Position numbers and translations under genes: made by a program
Notes under the pieces: generated by a model
The model's database searches: none
Told to the model about the DNA's origin: nothing
The model's input: the letters and a program-made list of their open reading frames with translations, nothing else
Assembly: GCF_021130785.1 (NCBI RefSeq)
Contig: NC_060210.1
Location: forward strand, 186,194,501 to 186,258,500
Length of the DNA: 64,000 nucleotides
Reading direction: 5' to 3'
Origin: Homalodisca vitripennis
Taxonomy: Eukaryota > Arthropoda > Insecta > Hemiptera > Cicadellidae
Shown: piece by piece, positions 42,681 through 56,300 of the stretch
Layout: each line of letters opens with the position of its first letter
How positions within the stretch are numbered: the stretch's first letter is position 1

Positions 42681-43732
42681 TTCTTCTGTTAGTATGATCT
42701 AATAATTAATAATGTTTTCAATGGCATCTCAGCAGAGTCTTCAGTGACAGAAATACAATTAGGGTAGCAAGTTTTTTTTTGCTTTTGAAATCAGACAAAA
42801 TCAATCTTAATAGTATTGTTTTCCTGTTCCTCCGTCCAAAGGTTTCTTTAATGCGATTTAAGTGATTATATTTCTCATCGTATGTCCATCAGAATTAAAA
42901 AAAAATGTTCATTAATTCCTTATTAATGAAGATAAAATGTTTGTCAGTTGATCGTAAAACAAGAAAATTGACTTGTAATTCCAAATAGGTTTTCTTTTTC
43001 AAGTAATTTGTGAAAGATAAAGAACGGTAGATTATGTTACATTTAGATTTTTCCTATAGACTGCTTTAGAACATTACTAAAAGTTTGTTTAATCTAAATT
43101 CATACACGATAATATAAAATGAAAAGAATTGTTTTTATATGATCCTTTACAAGACAGTAGTTATCTACTCCATATATTTTAATATGTAAATGGTAAGTAC
43201 TTACGTCCAGGAACCCATATGTGACTTTGTTTGCTTGAATTGAAATATATTAAAAATAATAAAGTCAAAATCCAGGTAAAAATTAGCTTTTTGACCACAC
43301 TCTTCAAAACTACACGCAACATTGAACCGTAGAAATATGGTCGTTACGAAACTACTGATAGTAGTTCTCAATGCGTTATCTATTAGTTGAACTATACCTT
43401 TCCGAGGAAATTATACTGGAAAATAACCAGTGGTGAAAGTTGGAAACCCATTTTTGACTAGCTTTGTCTCTGTTCTGCCCCACTGTGCAGTACGAAAACT
43501 GGAGTAGAACGTGATGCGATAAGGACGGCGCCGAGGACCACATGGAATCTCTCGGTCTGTACTATTTTTGTCATTCAAGTTATTTGACAAATAGAATTTA
43601 ATCTGTACATAATTAACATGAGTGTTGACACAAGAATCTATCTTATCTCATTTTTATACTCTTGGTAAGTTGTATGAAGTAAATGCCCTACAAAGTAACA
43701 CAGCCAACGAATTTCGTTCCAAAATTAACAAA
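42681..43732. other. Spacer and upstream region of gene B
   Basis: No coding sequence was recognised. The last roughly 300 bp hold the presumed promoter and 5' leader of gene B; no certain core promoter motif was seen. Confidence 0.5.
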
Positions 43733-43909
43733 ATGTCAACACAGTTCTTTTGGCTTGGCGCTGCTTTTGTGGCCGTGCCATTAATAGTGTACAACCTAAA
43801 TCAAGAAATTGGATCAGCTGATCGCCGTGGACTCAACAGTTTGACTGTTCCCACTGTGACCAACACAACTGGACCAAGAGCAGTACCAACACTGCAGTTC
43901 GTAATTGTT
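43733..43909 (+). CDS. Gene B exon 1: membrane anchor
   Basis: 59 codons from the ATG at 43733. Upstream the frame stays open to 43622, but without an in-frame ATG. It has [18 protein letters not shown] as anchor and ends [13 protein letters not shown] in phase 0 before GTAAGT, parallel to genes A and C. Confidence 0.85.
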
Positions 43910-46900
43910 GTAAGTATTGTATACATAGTATTTCATGTAATACAGGAGTAATAAAGTTAATGACTATTTCACTGAAATGCTGGATGTCCAGTCACTACTA
44001 TTTCTACGAGCAGTAAACGGTGACAGTAAAACTTTTGATAATATGAGGTTGACAAAAGGGTTGAAGATATCTTAAGAAACAGTTTCTCGTCATGGCGTAA
44101 TTCGAGAGTCTATTCATACAGTTGGGGACTTATACTGGAAATAACACAGTTGTATGATTTGTTTACTTTTTTCTAATAATATTCAACTGAGCAACAAAAT
44201 AGATTGCAGATCTAAAAATGTAACTGTACTGAGTTTTTGTTGCTATAAACGATCGCAAGTGTCCGAAAAGTGAAATAGAAAGCTAGCTTTGAAATAGAAC
44301 ATATGAAATAGAAGGAGCTGATTCTTTAAAAAAGAAGAATATTGTAAAGCACATGCACAACACCCAGTGGCCCTTCTGGGCAGCTATGTGAGTAGAAATT
44401 TAATAGTTATATAATTTTTAGAAGTTCTAACCATATAAACTTTATGGGAATATATTTGTATTATTTTCTGATGCTTTTGAAACGACTTGATCTTTTTATT
44501 GATCTAAATTGGAAATCTCACAAGTTGCATAAAAACATATTTGATATGGTTAGAAACGTCACAAATGTTATGTAAGTATTGTTCCTTTTATAACTATTGA
44601 TTTGTCTCAATCAGCGCCAACGTCTTTGACACAAAAGAATGAAAAAGAGTTTCTTAATGGAAATACGTCGGTGAAATTATATAATAATCGGGATTTGAAA
44701 AACATCAGCGTCAAAGACGACACATGCGTTTAGAGTAACAAATAATTTATAATGAAAAATCACTCTCAAAGTACACAAAATGGGGTCACTAAACCATAAT
44801 GTGTAAGTCTGTTACTTTGGTCTTGCACAGAATAGTTGCCATAGAACAAATTCAAAAAAGAGAAAGGAAGATTAGTAGATAAAACCAGATACAGTAATAT
44901 ACTGATATACAAAATTATAGTCTCAGAAGTAATGAGGAAATAGAGGAATACGCTGAGTAAGTTCTAAGTTGAGGGAAAGAAGACTGAAATTTGCGGCAAA
45001 TTTTGGCACATTTCGTTTTCTAGACTGAGCTAAAACGGATTCAATGAAATGGGTTGCTACATTAAAAAAGACGTAACATTGGCAGTAATAACAGAAACTG
45101 GCATTTTAAGTAGGAAAACTTCAGGCAAAAGGTATTTAACTGATAAGAAGAAAGAAAGAAAGCTCATTCAGAAAATAAAGAACGTTTGGACACAAAAAAG
45201 GCTAAATCATCGAAATACCATTGACTGTACTTTGCGTGGTCCGATCGTAAAAAATAATAAAATAATTAATAGACTACTTTTTCTCCTGCTTAATGTTTCA
45301 GGTAACTCGACATGGTAGCAGAGGTCCTTTATTTACATATCCTACGAGTCCTTACAAGAGCAACGACAAGGGTATCTGGCCTTACGGCGAGGCTGAGCTT
45401 ACTCAGGTACTAGCTCCTTGCCATGAAATAAAATTTTAAATATAAGCTCAACAAAAACTGTTGAATAGTTCTTGATACTTTTAGCTTGGCAGACTCCAAA
45501 TGCACCGGTTGGGAAAGCGGATCCGCTCCATGTACAACGGGTTTTTGGATCCTATCTACCGGCCGGAGGACTTTCTTGCACTCAGTACTCCAAAGCCACG
45601 GTCCCTGCAAAGTGCGCAAGTGTTTCTGGCGGGACTGTTTTCTCCGTCAGGTTTCCAAGTGTGGAACGAACACTTACTTTGGCAACCTGTACCGATACTG
45701 CTGAACTATCTGGATCATTACGAGGTAAAACCGTATAATGGTCCTCGTATTAGCTATAAATATTGGTATAAATATCAGACTCGCCATTAAATAATAGTGC
45801 AAATTTTAACGCTTGTATGATATATATACTGTTATCTCAAGTCGTCTCAATCTGTAGAACGTTTGTAATATAATTTTACAAGTACTAAGAAACAATCAAA
45901 TCATGATAATACTGGTTGATTTCGATAAAGGTGCGTATTTTTTCCAGGGTTGATAGAGAATGTGAATACAAACATTTTTTGCCCAATACACGTGCGGACG
46001 GAAATGTTTCGTTTCCGAGGAAATACAGTAGAGAATTTGAGAAATGCCTCCTTGTTAAAAAAGCTTTGTTTCCTTCGTAATAACAATAACCACATAATGG
46101 GAAAAAGAATGTAAAAATATTATTACACCAAATTCTCAACATTTCTCCCGTTTGTGTCGATGCAAAGCTGAGCTCTACGTAACATCGACTGTCTTACTTT
46201 TTGAAAGAATTGGGGGGGGGGGGGGGGTTCTCCCACTTCTGCTGCTTAGTTATATTTTTAAATTTTTTGCATGAAGTGATTCTTTAATTTCTTGTTAAGA
46301 AGAAAACACATTTAGTTTCAGTAGCTTCCCCTTTTTTGGCCGAATCTCAAAGGGTACACTACGTGTTGCCTACAAAGAGGCGTTTAATGAATTCTAAATT
46401 TTCTTGGAGACGAAACATTTGCGATCCTAAATCTGGTCAACCTTATAGATGCCCAGGAGCAGCACATCACGAACCGCAAATGTCGAGATTTTTGGGCGCA
46501 AGGGCAATTCGGTAGGTCTAGTCTACTGCGAGAGATGACTGGTGGATTTGTTAGTGTTCGTTCCCTACGTGCCAAAGGTACTTGGCAGCCTAGACATAAG
46601 GATGTGCCACCCCCTGTTTTGACTGGAGAGGCTGGTTCAGAGCTAGCTTTCCTTTCTTCCGAGGTGACATGACTTGAAATTAGTGCCCTAAATGTTTCCT
46701 CGTGAATCTCGACAGGAAGCGTTCCCTATCTCCAACCTTACACATCCAGAATATCCTGTCATTCCGGAAGCAGCGCAAAGGTCCTTATATGACTAGGTGC
46801 AATGCTCTAAAGCTTCTTGTCCTAAGAGAACAAAAATTCATCCATGTTCCCCAGAATCTTCAGCTGTTAAGTAATATACTGTAGTACCAGTTGAGGGTCA

Positions 46901-49900
46901 ATACTGATCTCGTGGGTTTTTACAGGTTGTTTGTAACAGACTACTGAAAAATATCCTTATAGTACTTTGTCCAGTAAATTGAAAACGTCATATCGGTTTT
47001 TGTTACTTTTGTTAATTTTAACATATAATTTTACAGATTGTACCCCCTCCAGTGACAAAATGCCAAAGGTATTATGAGGAAAAAATGAAACTCCTGTCAA
47101 CGTTTGAGCGAGAGTTTGAATCAGACTTGACTGAATTATTTAACTATGCCATTCCTTACACTGGATTCGATAACCTCGACATGAAGACGACAAATTCCAC
47201 TCATAGAAACTTTGTCCTCTACTCAATTTGGGAGTCTCTGCACATTCCTGTAAGTAACTAATGAATTACACGTTTTATTAATTGATTATGTTATTAATTT
47301 CACAAAGAAATGTAACATTTATGATTGTAATAATTGTGAGTTATATATTAAAGGCAAAGAAGAAAAATTGCAGATAAAAGAACAAGCAAATACACTTTAA
47401 AATTGTAAGGAATATCCAAAAAACATTCTTAATATGAATTTGTAAAAACACCTTTCAAAAATAAAAATATTAAGTATAAAATACTTATTTCAATTACAAA
47501 TATGTCATTATAATATAAAGCTTAAATAGTTTGGATGTAACATATATGTACATATTAACTTATTTCATTGCATATTTTGTATTTTTTAGTAGTTATTATT
47601 GCACACTAAAGATGTAAAATAAGGGTTTTTAGTTTCCTTTTTATGCATTTATTAAATTCAGTTAAAATAACAAAAATACTGAAGAAAACTTTCAAGAAGG
47701 CAAAATGCAAACGAGTCGAAATACGTATTATTGGACAAAAGGACTTCTCCTGTTTCTTAGTAAACTTAAACACTGATATATAGCAGAATATATTATTCAA
47801 TAACTGTTTATCAGTAACATGGTAGAATAAAGATTGTAAAATTACAACAATCGTACTGTATCAGAGTCAAATGTTACATTTGTAAATCAGTAAACAACAT
47901 AACACCAAATAACGGTTACAAAATCAACGATTCATGGAAAAGCAACATTTCAGCGCTGTGTGCAATGTGAAATGAACAGAAAAGATTGCCGAAAAACTAG
48001 CAAACATTTAATTTTACTCCACGGAATAATAAAAAACCGTGCTTCACGTCCAATAACAAAGCCAATATTAAGTAATATAGAATTGATATAGGGCATCTCA
48101 ATTCTGAAGACATACAGAGCAAAATCTTGCACCATGGTACTCACTATAAGTATTAAGTCGTGTAAGTCAAATAGACCGAATAAAACATAATAGAACGTAA
48201 CATACACTATCAATACAGTTTTTTGGTCCAGAGAACAAACAAGTTTCCTTTTTTTTTACACATAAATTCTTAGTTTCGTTTCACAAAAGGTTGTCGTTTT
48301 AAGAATTTTGTGATAGGACTGTGGAGGAGTAAAAGGGAGAATGTCTAATTCCAAAATAAAAGGAATAAAAGGATTTTTTATTTAATTTTAAAATAAATTA
48401 ATAGGGGATTGGTCTCTCCTTTTTGAGAAAAAAATCATTCCAAGTTCCCGTTACCACTGCAAACAAAATACAGTAAGTCACCATTTCAAAATTTTATACA
48501 CATCAAAACGTTAACAGTAGTTTTAGTATGAGTACCTGTATATCGCCGGTTAAAGTGTTCTAATTGACCAGGTACAATATAAAAAATCAGATCACTTAAA
48601 ATTGTACTTCTAAGACAAGATATTTAATAATTTTGAAAAAAAGAACTTGCCAACATCGAGTGCGGCTTAGAGATTTAGAGTGTTATTGTCACATTTCTGT
48701 GACTGATATAGATAGATTACAACATTTTCGTATTATTAAAAGTACTTCTGATCTACACTATTATATAACAATTTAATGGTGTTTATCTGTGTGTTCGTGT
48801 ATGTGTTACTAAATTACGTATAAACATATGGACTGATTCGTATTGAAATTTTAAATGTATATTATTAGGGTCCTGATTAATTTACTACTTAATACTATTT
48901 CAAAAATCCCTCCCTGTTTCGCGCCACTGGTCTTGAAAACCTCCTTTTTTGCTTAATCAACAGATAGTAAAAGTGTTTTTATAATCAGTGAACATTATAA
49001 TGTCACTTGTTTCATTATTTTAAACTGCCATTAAAATCCTAGGAGCCGAGAGTCAGTTTGCACTGTTTAAGAACATAGAAAGGGTTTTTTAAAAATCGGC
49101 ACAGAAATTTCCCCTAAGAAAGAAAATAATCGTCAGCCGCGCTGATTCTGCGGGGGTTCAAATTAGAGAGTAACGAAAGGGTTAAAAATAATAAACGGCA
49201 ATTCTTTATCAATTATATTTTTCTTTGCTCAATACACTTACAACAAGTTCTCAGACATTATAAATAATACCTTTTTTGTTCTCTTATGACAAAAGGCTTA
49301 GAAATTGCACCCAGTCCTAAAAGGACCTTTGCGTTCTTTCTGGAGTAACAGGATATTCTGGATGGTTAAGGCTGTGAGTAGGGGCCACCTCATTTCAAGA
49401 TCCACGAGGAAGAATTTAGGACATTAATGTTAGTCACTTCCCATCGGAAGAAGGGAAAACACAGCTCTGAACCAGCCTCTCCAATCAAAGCAAGGAGGGG
49501 TGGCATGCCCTTGTGTCTAGTCTAACAAGAACTCCCGCAGTAAACTAAACCTATCGAATTACCCTTGCTCCCCAGAAGAGATTAGTGATCTGCCGCTCCT
49601 GGACACCCCCATAAAGTTTCCCAGATTTAAGTAACAACCTATTTTGCTTTGGTTTTTTGCTGAGCCCACTGTGGGTTCATCTGGAAGGTACCAACCAGAC
49701 AGAAGCGAACTCTCCTGGGTATTATATAATACGTAATATTTATATCACCATGGCAAAACTATGTAAAGAGACAGAAGGTCGCCACTTTAATGGTCTTTAA
49801 ATAGTTAGACGACACTGATTTATGATTTATTTTCGTGTCCGACTGTTGTTTTAAGTATGGCAAGCTAAGAAAAATATGATCTGAGGAAAACTAATATTTC

Positions 49901-52900
49901 ATATTTTTAACCCTTTTGACACTCTTCCAATTTGACCTCCACCAAAACTAGCGCGGCTGAAGGCTTTTTCAGGGGAATTGTCCTTATCGATCTCATGAAA
50001 AACCAGGTTATTTGTTCATAAAATGCAAGCTGGTTCTTGGCTTTTGGATTATAGATCCTAATTCCTATCAAGACCAAGAGCAATGCTGTTTAGTTTTGTA
50101 CATTTTAAAACAAATTCATAGCATTTGATGAATCCAAAACCTTTTTTAAATTAAAGAGTTAAGAAAGTTTCTTTGGAAATTTCTGTACTGTATTGCCTAT
50201 TGGATTTTTACGACTATTAGTTCCGATTCAGAAAGAAGAGGGACTTCCTCTTCCCGCCTGGTCCAAGAAGGTCTATCCACAGCCAATCACCTCTCTGATT
50301 GTTAAATATACCCAAGCAGCTGCAGTCGGTTCGGAAACTCAGATCAGGTATCTGCAAGGTAAGTTGATATCCTCAATGTTATTCATAATTTTACCTCACC
50401 TCAATATTGGTTTGAGCTTCTCGTCCTCGACTTTTCAGACGAAAATGCCTCCGGCTTCCAGGTGTCAAGTGTCTAACAGTATCACATTCCAGTGCATTAG
50501 AAGATGGTGAACTCGAGTTAAACTCGACCTTCATATTAAATCAACACTTCCCAATAGGAAGACGTTGTATGTAGAAAACTCGGTTATTCCACCGTACTTA
50601 GAGATCGTGTCAGTAGTGTATGCTATTCTAATACAATAGCAGTTGTCAATTTTAATCCAAATCAAAATTGAAAATTGAAATAAAGGAACGATTTAAAAGT
50701 TATATAATGTATCCTTAAGCAGAATAATATGGCCTGCTGCATCTTATTGAGGCTAAAAGATTATAAAAGACGTAAAAGGGTGTACTGTGTAATTTCTGTT
50801 TCTTTGTTATTCACATTGTCGTGTTTTGTTCATCGTTACAATAACAATTGTATTTATATTATAAATAAACAATTGCGCAGTACAAAACCCATAGTTTTGT
50901 TCTATATGATTTTTTACGATAGAAATTTAACCCAAATAGCACCCTATTCACTAATTTCTATTTCGGGTGTTACCTTATAACAACAATTTATTTTACCTTA
51001 TAAAACAAACTTAAGCATATTATAGCAAATTAAAAAATAACCACGTTAAAATTTTCCAATTTTAATGTAATGTATTCAATAACGATATAATTACGAAGCT
51101 GTATTACAGACTTTATGAAAAATCTGTACTAGGACGAATTCCCAAAATGCTATTTTAAAAAATGAATGAAATTACGATTTCTGTTCGATTTCATATATAT
51201 TATAAACTTGTGATGCACTCAGTTTTCTGTTAAAATAATTTATTTTATTTTGACAACTCTAATTTAGTCACTCTTTTAACAAACATTTTATTAAACCAGG
51301 GAAATGGAACTTCTTATCTTACCACGAGGAGTGTAGGTATTTGAAGATGGACCATCTTGTAATGAAGTTAGAAGTTCAGGATATATGTTTCTTTACGTTA
51401 TTATAAATGACTTATATAAATGTTCTTAATTATTTGTTAAAAATAGAAATTTGTATATTATAAATAATTAAATAATAAAATATCAATCTCTGGATTTATA
51501 ACTCATATATGCATACTGTAATCATATGTAAACCGTCAACGGTTTCCTTTGGGCCTGGCTATAAAATTGATTATACTTCCCGCTTTAAATGCTTGCAAAT
51601 CCATATTGAGTGGTAAAAACGCTTTAATTTTGTTTGTTTTCAGGGGAGTGACCCTAAAGTGATAACATTAAAATAGAACAAATCTCAACCAAGAATTTAT
51701 TTAACTTCCTTAAGAATTTAGTATATTAAGTACATAATGATAATTACGGTACTTAAAAAAAATTATACATAGAGTAATGTTGACTTCTTAAATAATCAAA
51801 GCAAAAATCTCTATAAGACTTTGATATAAACGGTGGAAACACTTTCTCTTGGTGTTAAATGCTGTGTACAATATACGTTATAGGTTAAATTACCCCTTAA
51901 AGCTATACCGTATGTTACAAGAGGTACTACAAAGGTATTACTGGCAGATAAAGCATTCTTTCTGTCCCAATTATATGTCAATTGCCACAATATAAATAAT
52001 CCTTTAGCGCACTTTATGCATCTACTCGTTTTGTATACCTGTGATTTGAGTTCCATCTTTTCATTAGGTTTCATATACAAATAGTCTTATAGATTTAGTG
52101 TTTTGTACGGATTCCATATGTTTGATATTTAAAGCAATGTTCACGTTTTATGCTTTTATTTCCTCTTTATACTGGAAAACAACAAATATCTTGTTTTTTT
52201 AGTTTTATGGTGATAAACATTTATTTGGCGTATAATCATTGAATATAGTTTAATTTTTGCTTTTAGAAAGTTCTTATACCACGATTTATGCCACAAAAAA
52301 TTTCTAGTTCAGCGTTGAATGTGCAAGACCCACGTAAATGTTTTAAATTTAAACTCTCACCCTCCCTCTCATCACCCTTACTAACTCTCTTTCTACTAAT
52401 TTATTGTTTAGTACGTTTTAGTAAATTCAGTAATACAATTATTAAATTTTATCGTACGTTAACCTTTATTATCTGATACTACATCGAGTTTGAGTAAGTT
52501 TCTTTATAGTTTAATTTTAAAGTTAGGCACATTTCTATCTTTCCAATTCCAAAGTAACTGTAATAGTATGTCCTGCTCAGTCAGAATAAGTAGACAAATT
52601 TTATAATAACTTATAAATAATGTTATAATTTATGTCTTATTGAGTTTATTTGTAATCTATATCTCTAAAACTATTTGAAATAAAAGTAATAGTTCGTTAC
52701 AAAAAGTTCAGGAAATGTTATCAGAATTTCAGAATACTTATTATTTTTAATATAGTTCCAAAAATAAAAGTGTTGTGATGTTTTTTAAAGTTTTGTCAGC
52801 CGATATACTGGAATGAAATTGACTTACCGAGCTGGCCAATCCAATTGGCTAAGACATTTATTTAAGACTAGCTGTTACCCGCGACTTCGCACGCAATTTG

Positions 52901-53301
52901 TAGAACCGAAGTCCTTATACAAAAGCAATTATGATGTAATATGATGGGAGTCATACAAACATTCTAAAACGTAAGTAGGTATACACCAGGTAGATATTAT
53001 TAAGATCATGGTAAAATAGTATTAGAGTTTAATAACTTAATTTTAACTTAATTATTATATCATGTTTGGCTCGTGTAGGAGCATTTCTGGTTCTAATTAA
53101 TTATGTACATAACGTCACAGCTACAATCTGCCTTGTAAATCCGATCAAGAAAACACAAATCTCGGATCACACAGGTCTCGGAAACTTACTTTAGTCAAAA
53201 AGCGTATATGTCCAGTCCTAGTCATATATTTCAGGTCTAAGATATTTCCAGTACCATAGTAGAGTTTGCCTTGTTGTTCTGACGAAGAAAAAACAAAAAA
53301 A

Positions 53302-53373
<72 letters not shown>

Positions 53374-56300
53374 TATATATATATATACAGGGTGATTCAA
53401 AACTAAACGGCAATCTCTCGAGAGCTTATATTCTATAGCTAAAAACAAGTAAAAAAGTTCATATAACCATATGCCCGGAAACGCTTCGTTTAGCGAGTTA
53501 CGCCTAGCGAAAGATTTCGCCCGGATTTCAGAACCCTTGGTGAAGTCAGGCCGTATAAAAAATGGTAAAGGTAGTTACAAAGATACAAATACGATTGTTT
53601 TTTTATGTTTTTATATCTGAAAAAATTTATTAAAATTCGTCCCAGAGCTGTAAATGCAATACTTTCAGAGATATCTTACGTAAAACACAAGAATTGGTGC
53701 AAAGAAATAACACATTTTTGTGTTTAACGTAAGATTACTTCCATAAATGTTAAATAAAGGTCATTTTTTTCTTAAACAGATTTGTTAGAACATTTAATTC
53801 TGAAAAGATTCATGTGAAAACTACTTAGGAAAAAAAAATTAATAATAGGTATTGAAATTTAGCTTTATTTCAAAATAAAACAGACACACAAAAATGCATA
53901 TTCTTATCTGCATAAAAATATTAACTAATGTTTAGGTTGTGAGTAACAGCTGATTATTTATTCAACACTTTTTATCGTCATATTTTCTTTGCAAAGGTTG
54001 GCAATATCAGCTGATCAACAATTAAGTTCATGAAGTAATATTTGAATAACCTTTATGGAGGTTTTTGTATTGTGGCGTTGTGTGAAGATTGTATTTTGTG
54101 AGATCCTGTGATTATTTGGAAATATTTTATACAAGTGTATAAAAGTGTATAAAGGTGTATTTTATTAAATATTTATTTTTAAAATATTTTATTAAATATT
54201 TTTATAAAAGTGTATGTAATTATCTTAGTAAATAATGGCAGATAATGTAAATGGTATGTATTCGTTTGAAGAGTATACGGACATGATACTGATTTACGGC
54301 AAAGTTAACAAGAATGATTTAGCTGCAGTTCAGGAATATCGTGATACTTTTCCACATCGAAGAACACCTGATCGCAAAACATTTGAAGCTGTGGAGAGAC
54401 GACTTAGAGAAACTGGTAGCTTTAAACCGAAGCGAATAGATACTGGTCGTCAACGTAGCGCAAGGAAACTATAATAATGAACAAGCAATAATAAATGCTG
54501 TAGAATTATCACCAACCACAAGCACCAGACGATTATCACGTCAGTTAAATATTTGCCAGTCAAGCGTATGGCGGACACTTCAATGAAGCACAGTTGTACC
54601 CATTCCATATAACACGTGTTCAAGACTTATTACCGCAAGATCTTAATAAACGGAAGATGTTCTGCCGCTGGTTAAGAAGAAATTGTTTACGACATCAGTA
54701 TTTTCTTCGGCGTATTCTCGTTACTGATGAATCCTGTTTTACTAGAAATGGAATTGTAAATTTTCGTAAATACCCATACTTGGGCGTACGACAACCCACA
54801 TGAAACTGCGACGAGGCATTTTCAACATACATTTTCAGTCAATGTATGGCTTGGTGTTCTGGGTGATATTTTATTGGTCCATTTTTCCTCCCTAATCGAC
54901 TTAATGGAGTAGCGTACTTAAATTTTTTAAGAACAAACCTGCCTACCCTCTTGGAAGATATTCCTGTTCAAAAGAGAATAAATGCATGGTTTATGCAGGA
55001 CGGAGCACCTCCACATTTTTCTAATGATGTGAAAAAACTATTTAAATGATACATACGGTAGACAATGGGGATTGGTTGAAATGGACCAGTAAAATGGCCA
55101 CCACGTTCTCCTGACCTCACGCCAGCAGACTTTTTTCTTATGGGGTTGGATGAAGTCAATTGTTTATTCAAAACGGAATTAACACCATAGAGGAGTTACG
55201 TAATCGCATTACAGAGGCGGCAGAAACTATCAAGAATGCTCCAAACGTTATGAAACGCGTTAGAAAAGAGTGGATTCGTCGTGCGAAAACGTGCATTGCT
55301 AACAAACGGAGGACACTTTGAGCAAACTATTATAGGTGATTATTACAGTTTTATAAAGGTAAAATACATTTTATGTTAATGTTCAGTCTAGATATTTCTG
55401 TGGATATTTTCTTTGACAGTTGAAATAGGCTGATTTGTATACTAATAACAAAAATATTACTGAAAGAATATGAGTAATTATTTTTATTATGTTCTAGACT
55501 AAATACTAAAAAAAATTTCTGAGACATACTGAATACATTGTACGCATTTAAAATGTTAAGGAGAACTGTTCAAATCGATGGCAGGATTGATGCTGTCTAA
55601 GACTACAGGCACTCTGAGGCCGAATAGACGTATGTACTATTACTCTGGGCATGACTTTACTGTGCTGGGTCTGCAAGCTATTCTGGGACTGAGGAGAGAG
55701 AGCTTGGGACTGGTTAAAACAGGATCTGCGCTTATATACGAACTCCATCGTGACCCAATGACTGGAAGGTTTTACATTCAGGTACGCTTTAATGCATATA
55801 ATTTTAATTATCACATTCCTCATGATTTGGATTTAATGTTGGTAAGCTAATGAGATGAGACTTGAATTTCAAAAGTCCTTGCGTTTGTAAAACTATGAAC
55901 TGTTCACGAACAAGCACTGCTAGCACCACTAATAAAGAAATCCATGAGCTTTCCATCCTTACATGATGAGGCCATCCAGGGTTCTTTTTCTGGTTCACCG
56001 GCAGTATGAGCTTAATCAATAATTTCTTCAGGGATATTCTTTGAATGATCTGGGAAGTGTTAATGCAAATCATACAAGTTGTCTAATCAAATGTATTAAC
56101 GATGTTACAAGGGGATTGGTGCTCTTTGGGAGAGTAATCTCTAAGTGATCCTGTCCTTGCAAGTCTATCTATTTAGTCGGCGTAAAATTGTAATTCAACT
56201 TTTGACTTGCTGAATCGGAGCGATGGAGGGAAAGGGGACGAAAAAAAAACGACCGAACTTCCAGTGAACAGCTGATTGGCGAGGAAGTGTATCCTTGATA

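Noticed and set aside
43622..43732. Possible N-terminal extension of gene B exon 1
   Set aside because: The frame is open but starts with GTG and has no in-frame ATG. The nearby ATG at 43618 is in another frame and stops after 16 codons. The ATG at 43733 puts the membrane anchor near the N terminus, as in genes A and C.
45049..45318. 89-codon lysine-rich frame before gene B exon 2
   Set aside because: It overlaps exon 2 in a different frame, has no recognisable motif and lies inside an intron.
45485..45493. Alternative acceptor for gene B exon 3 at the AG ending 45492
   Set aside because: It would leave one extra base and shift the frame; the TTTTAG ending at 45484 gives [10 protein letters not shown] in frame, matching gene A.
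47606..48213. Hydrophobic minus-strand frames in gene B intron 4
   Set aside because: AT-rich sequence readily gives Phe/Ile-rich frames; no family motif, start context or splice pattern supports them.
51811..52080. Minus-strand frame with a phrase like [11 protein letters not shown], faintly like the post-RT region of LINEs
   Set aside because: Too short and isolated; no RT motifs or tail nearby.
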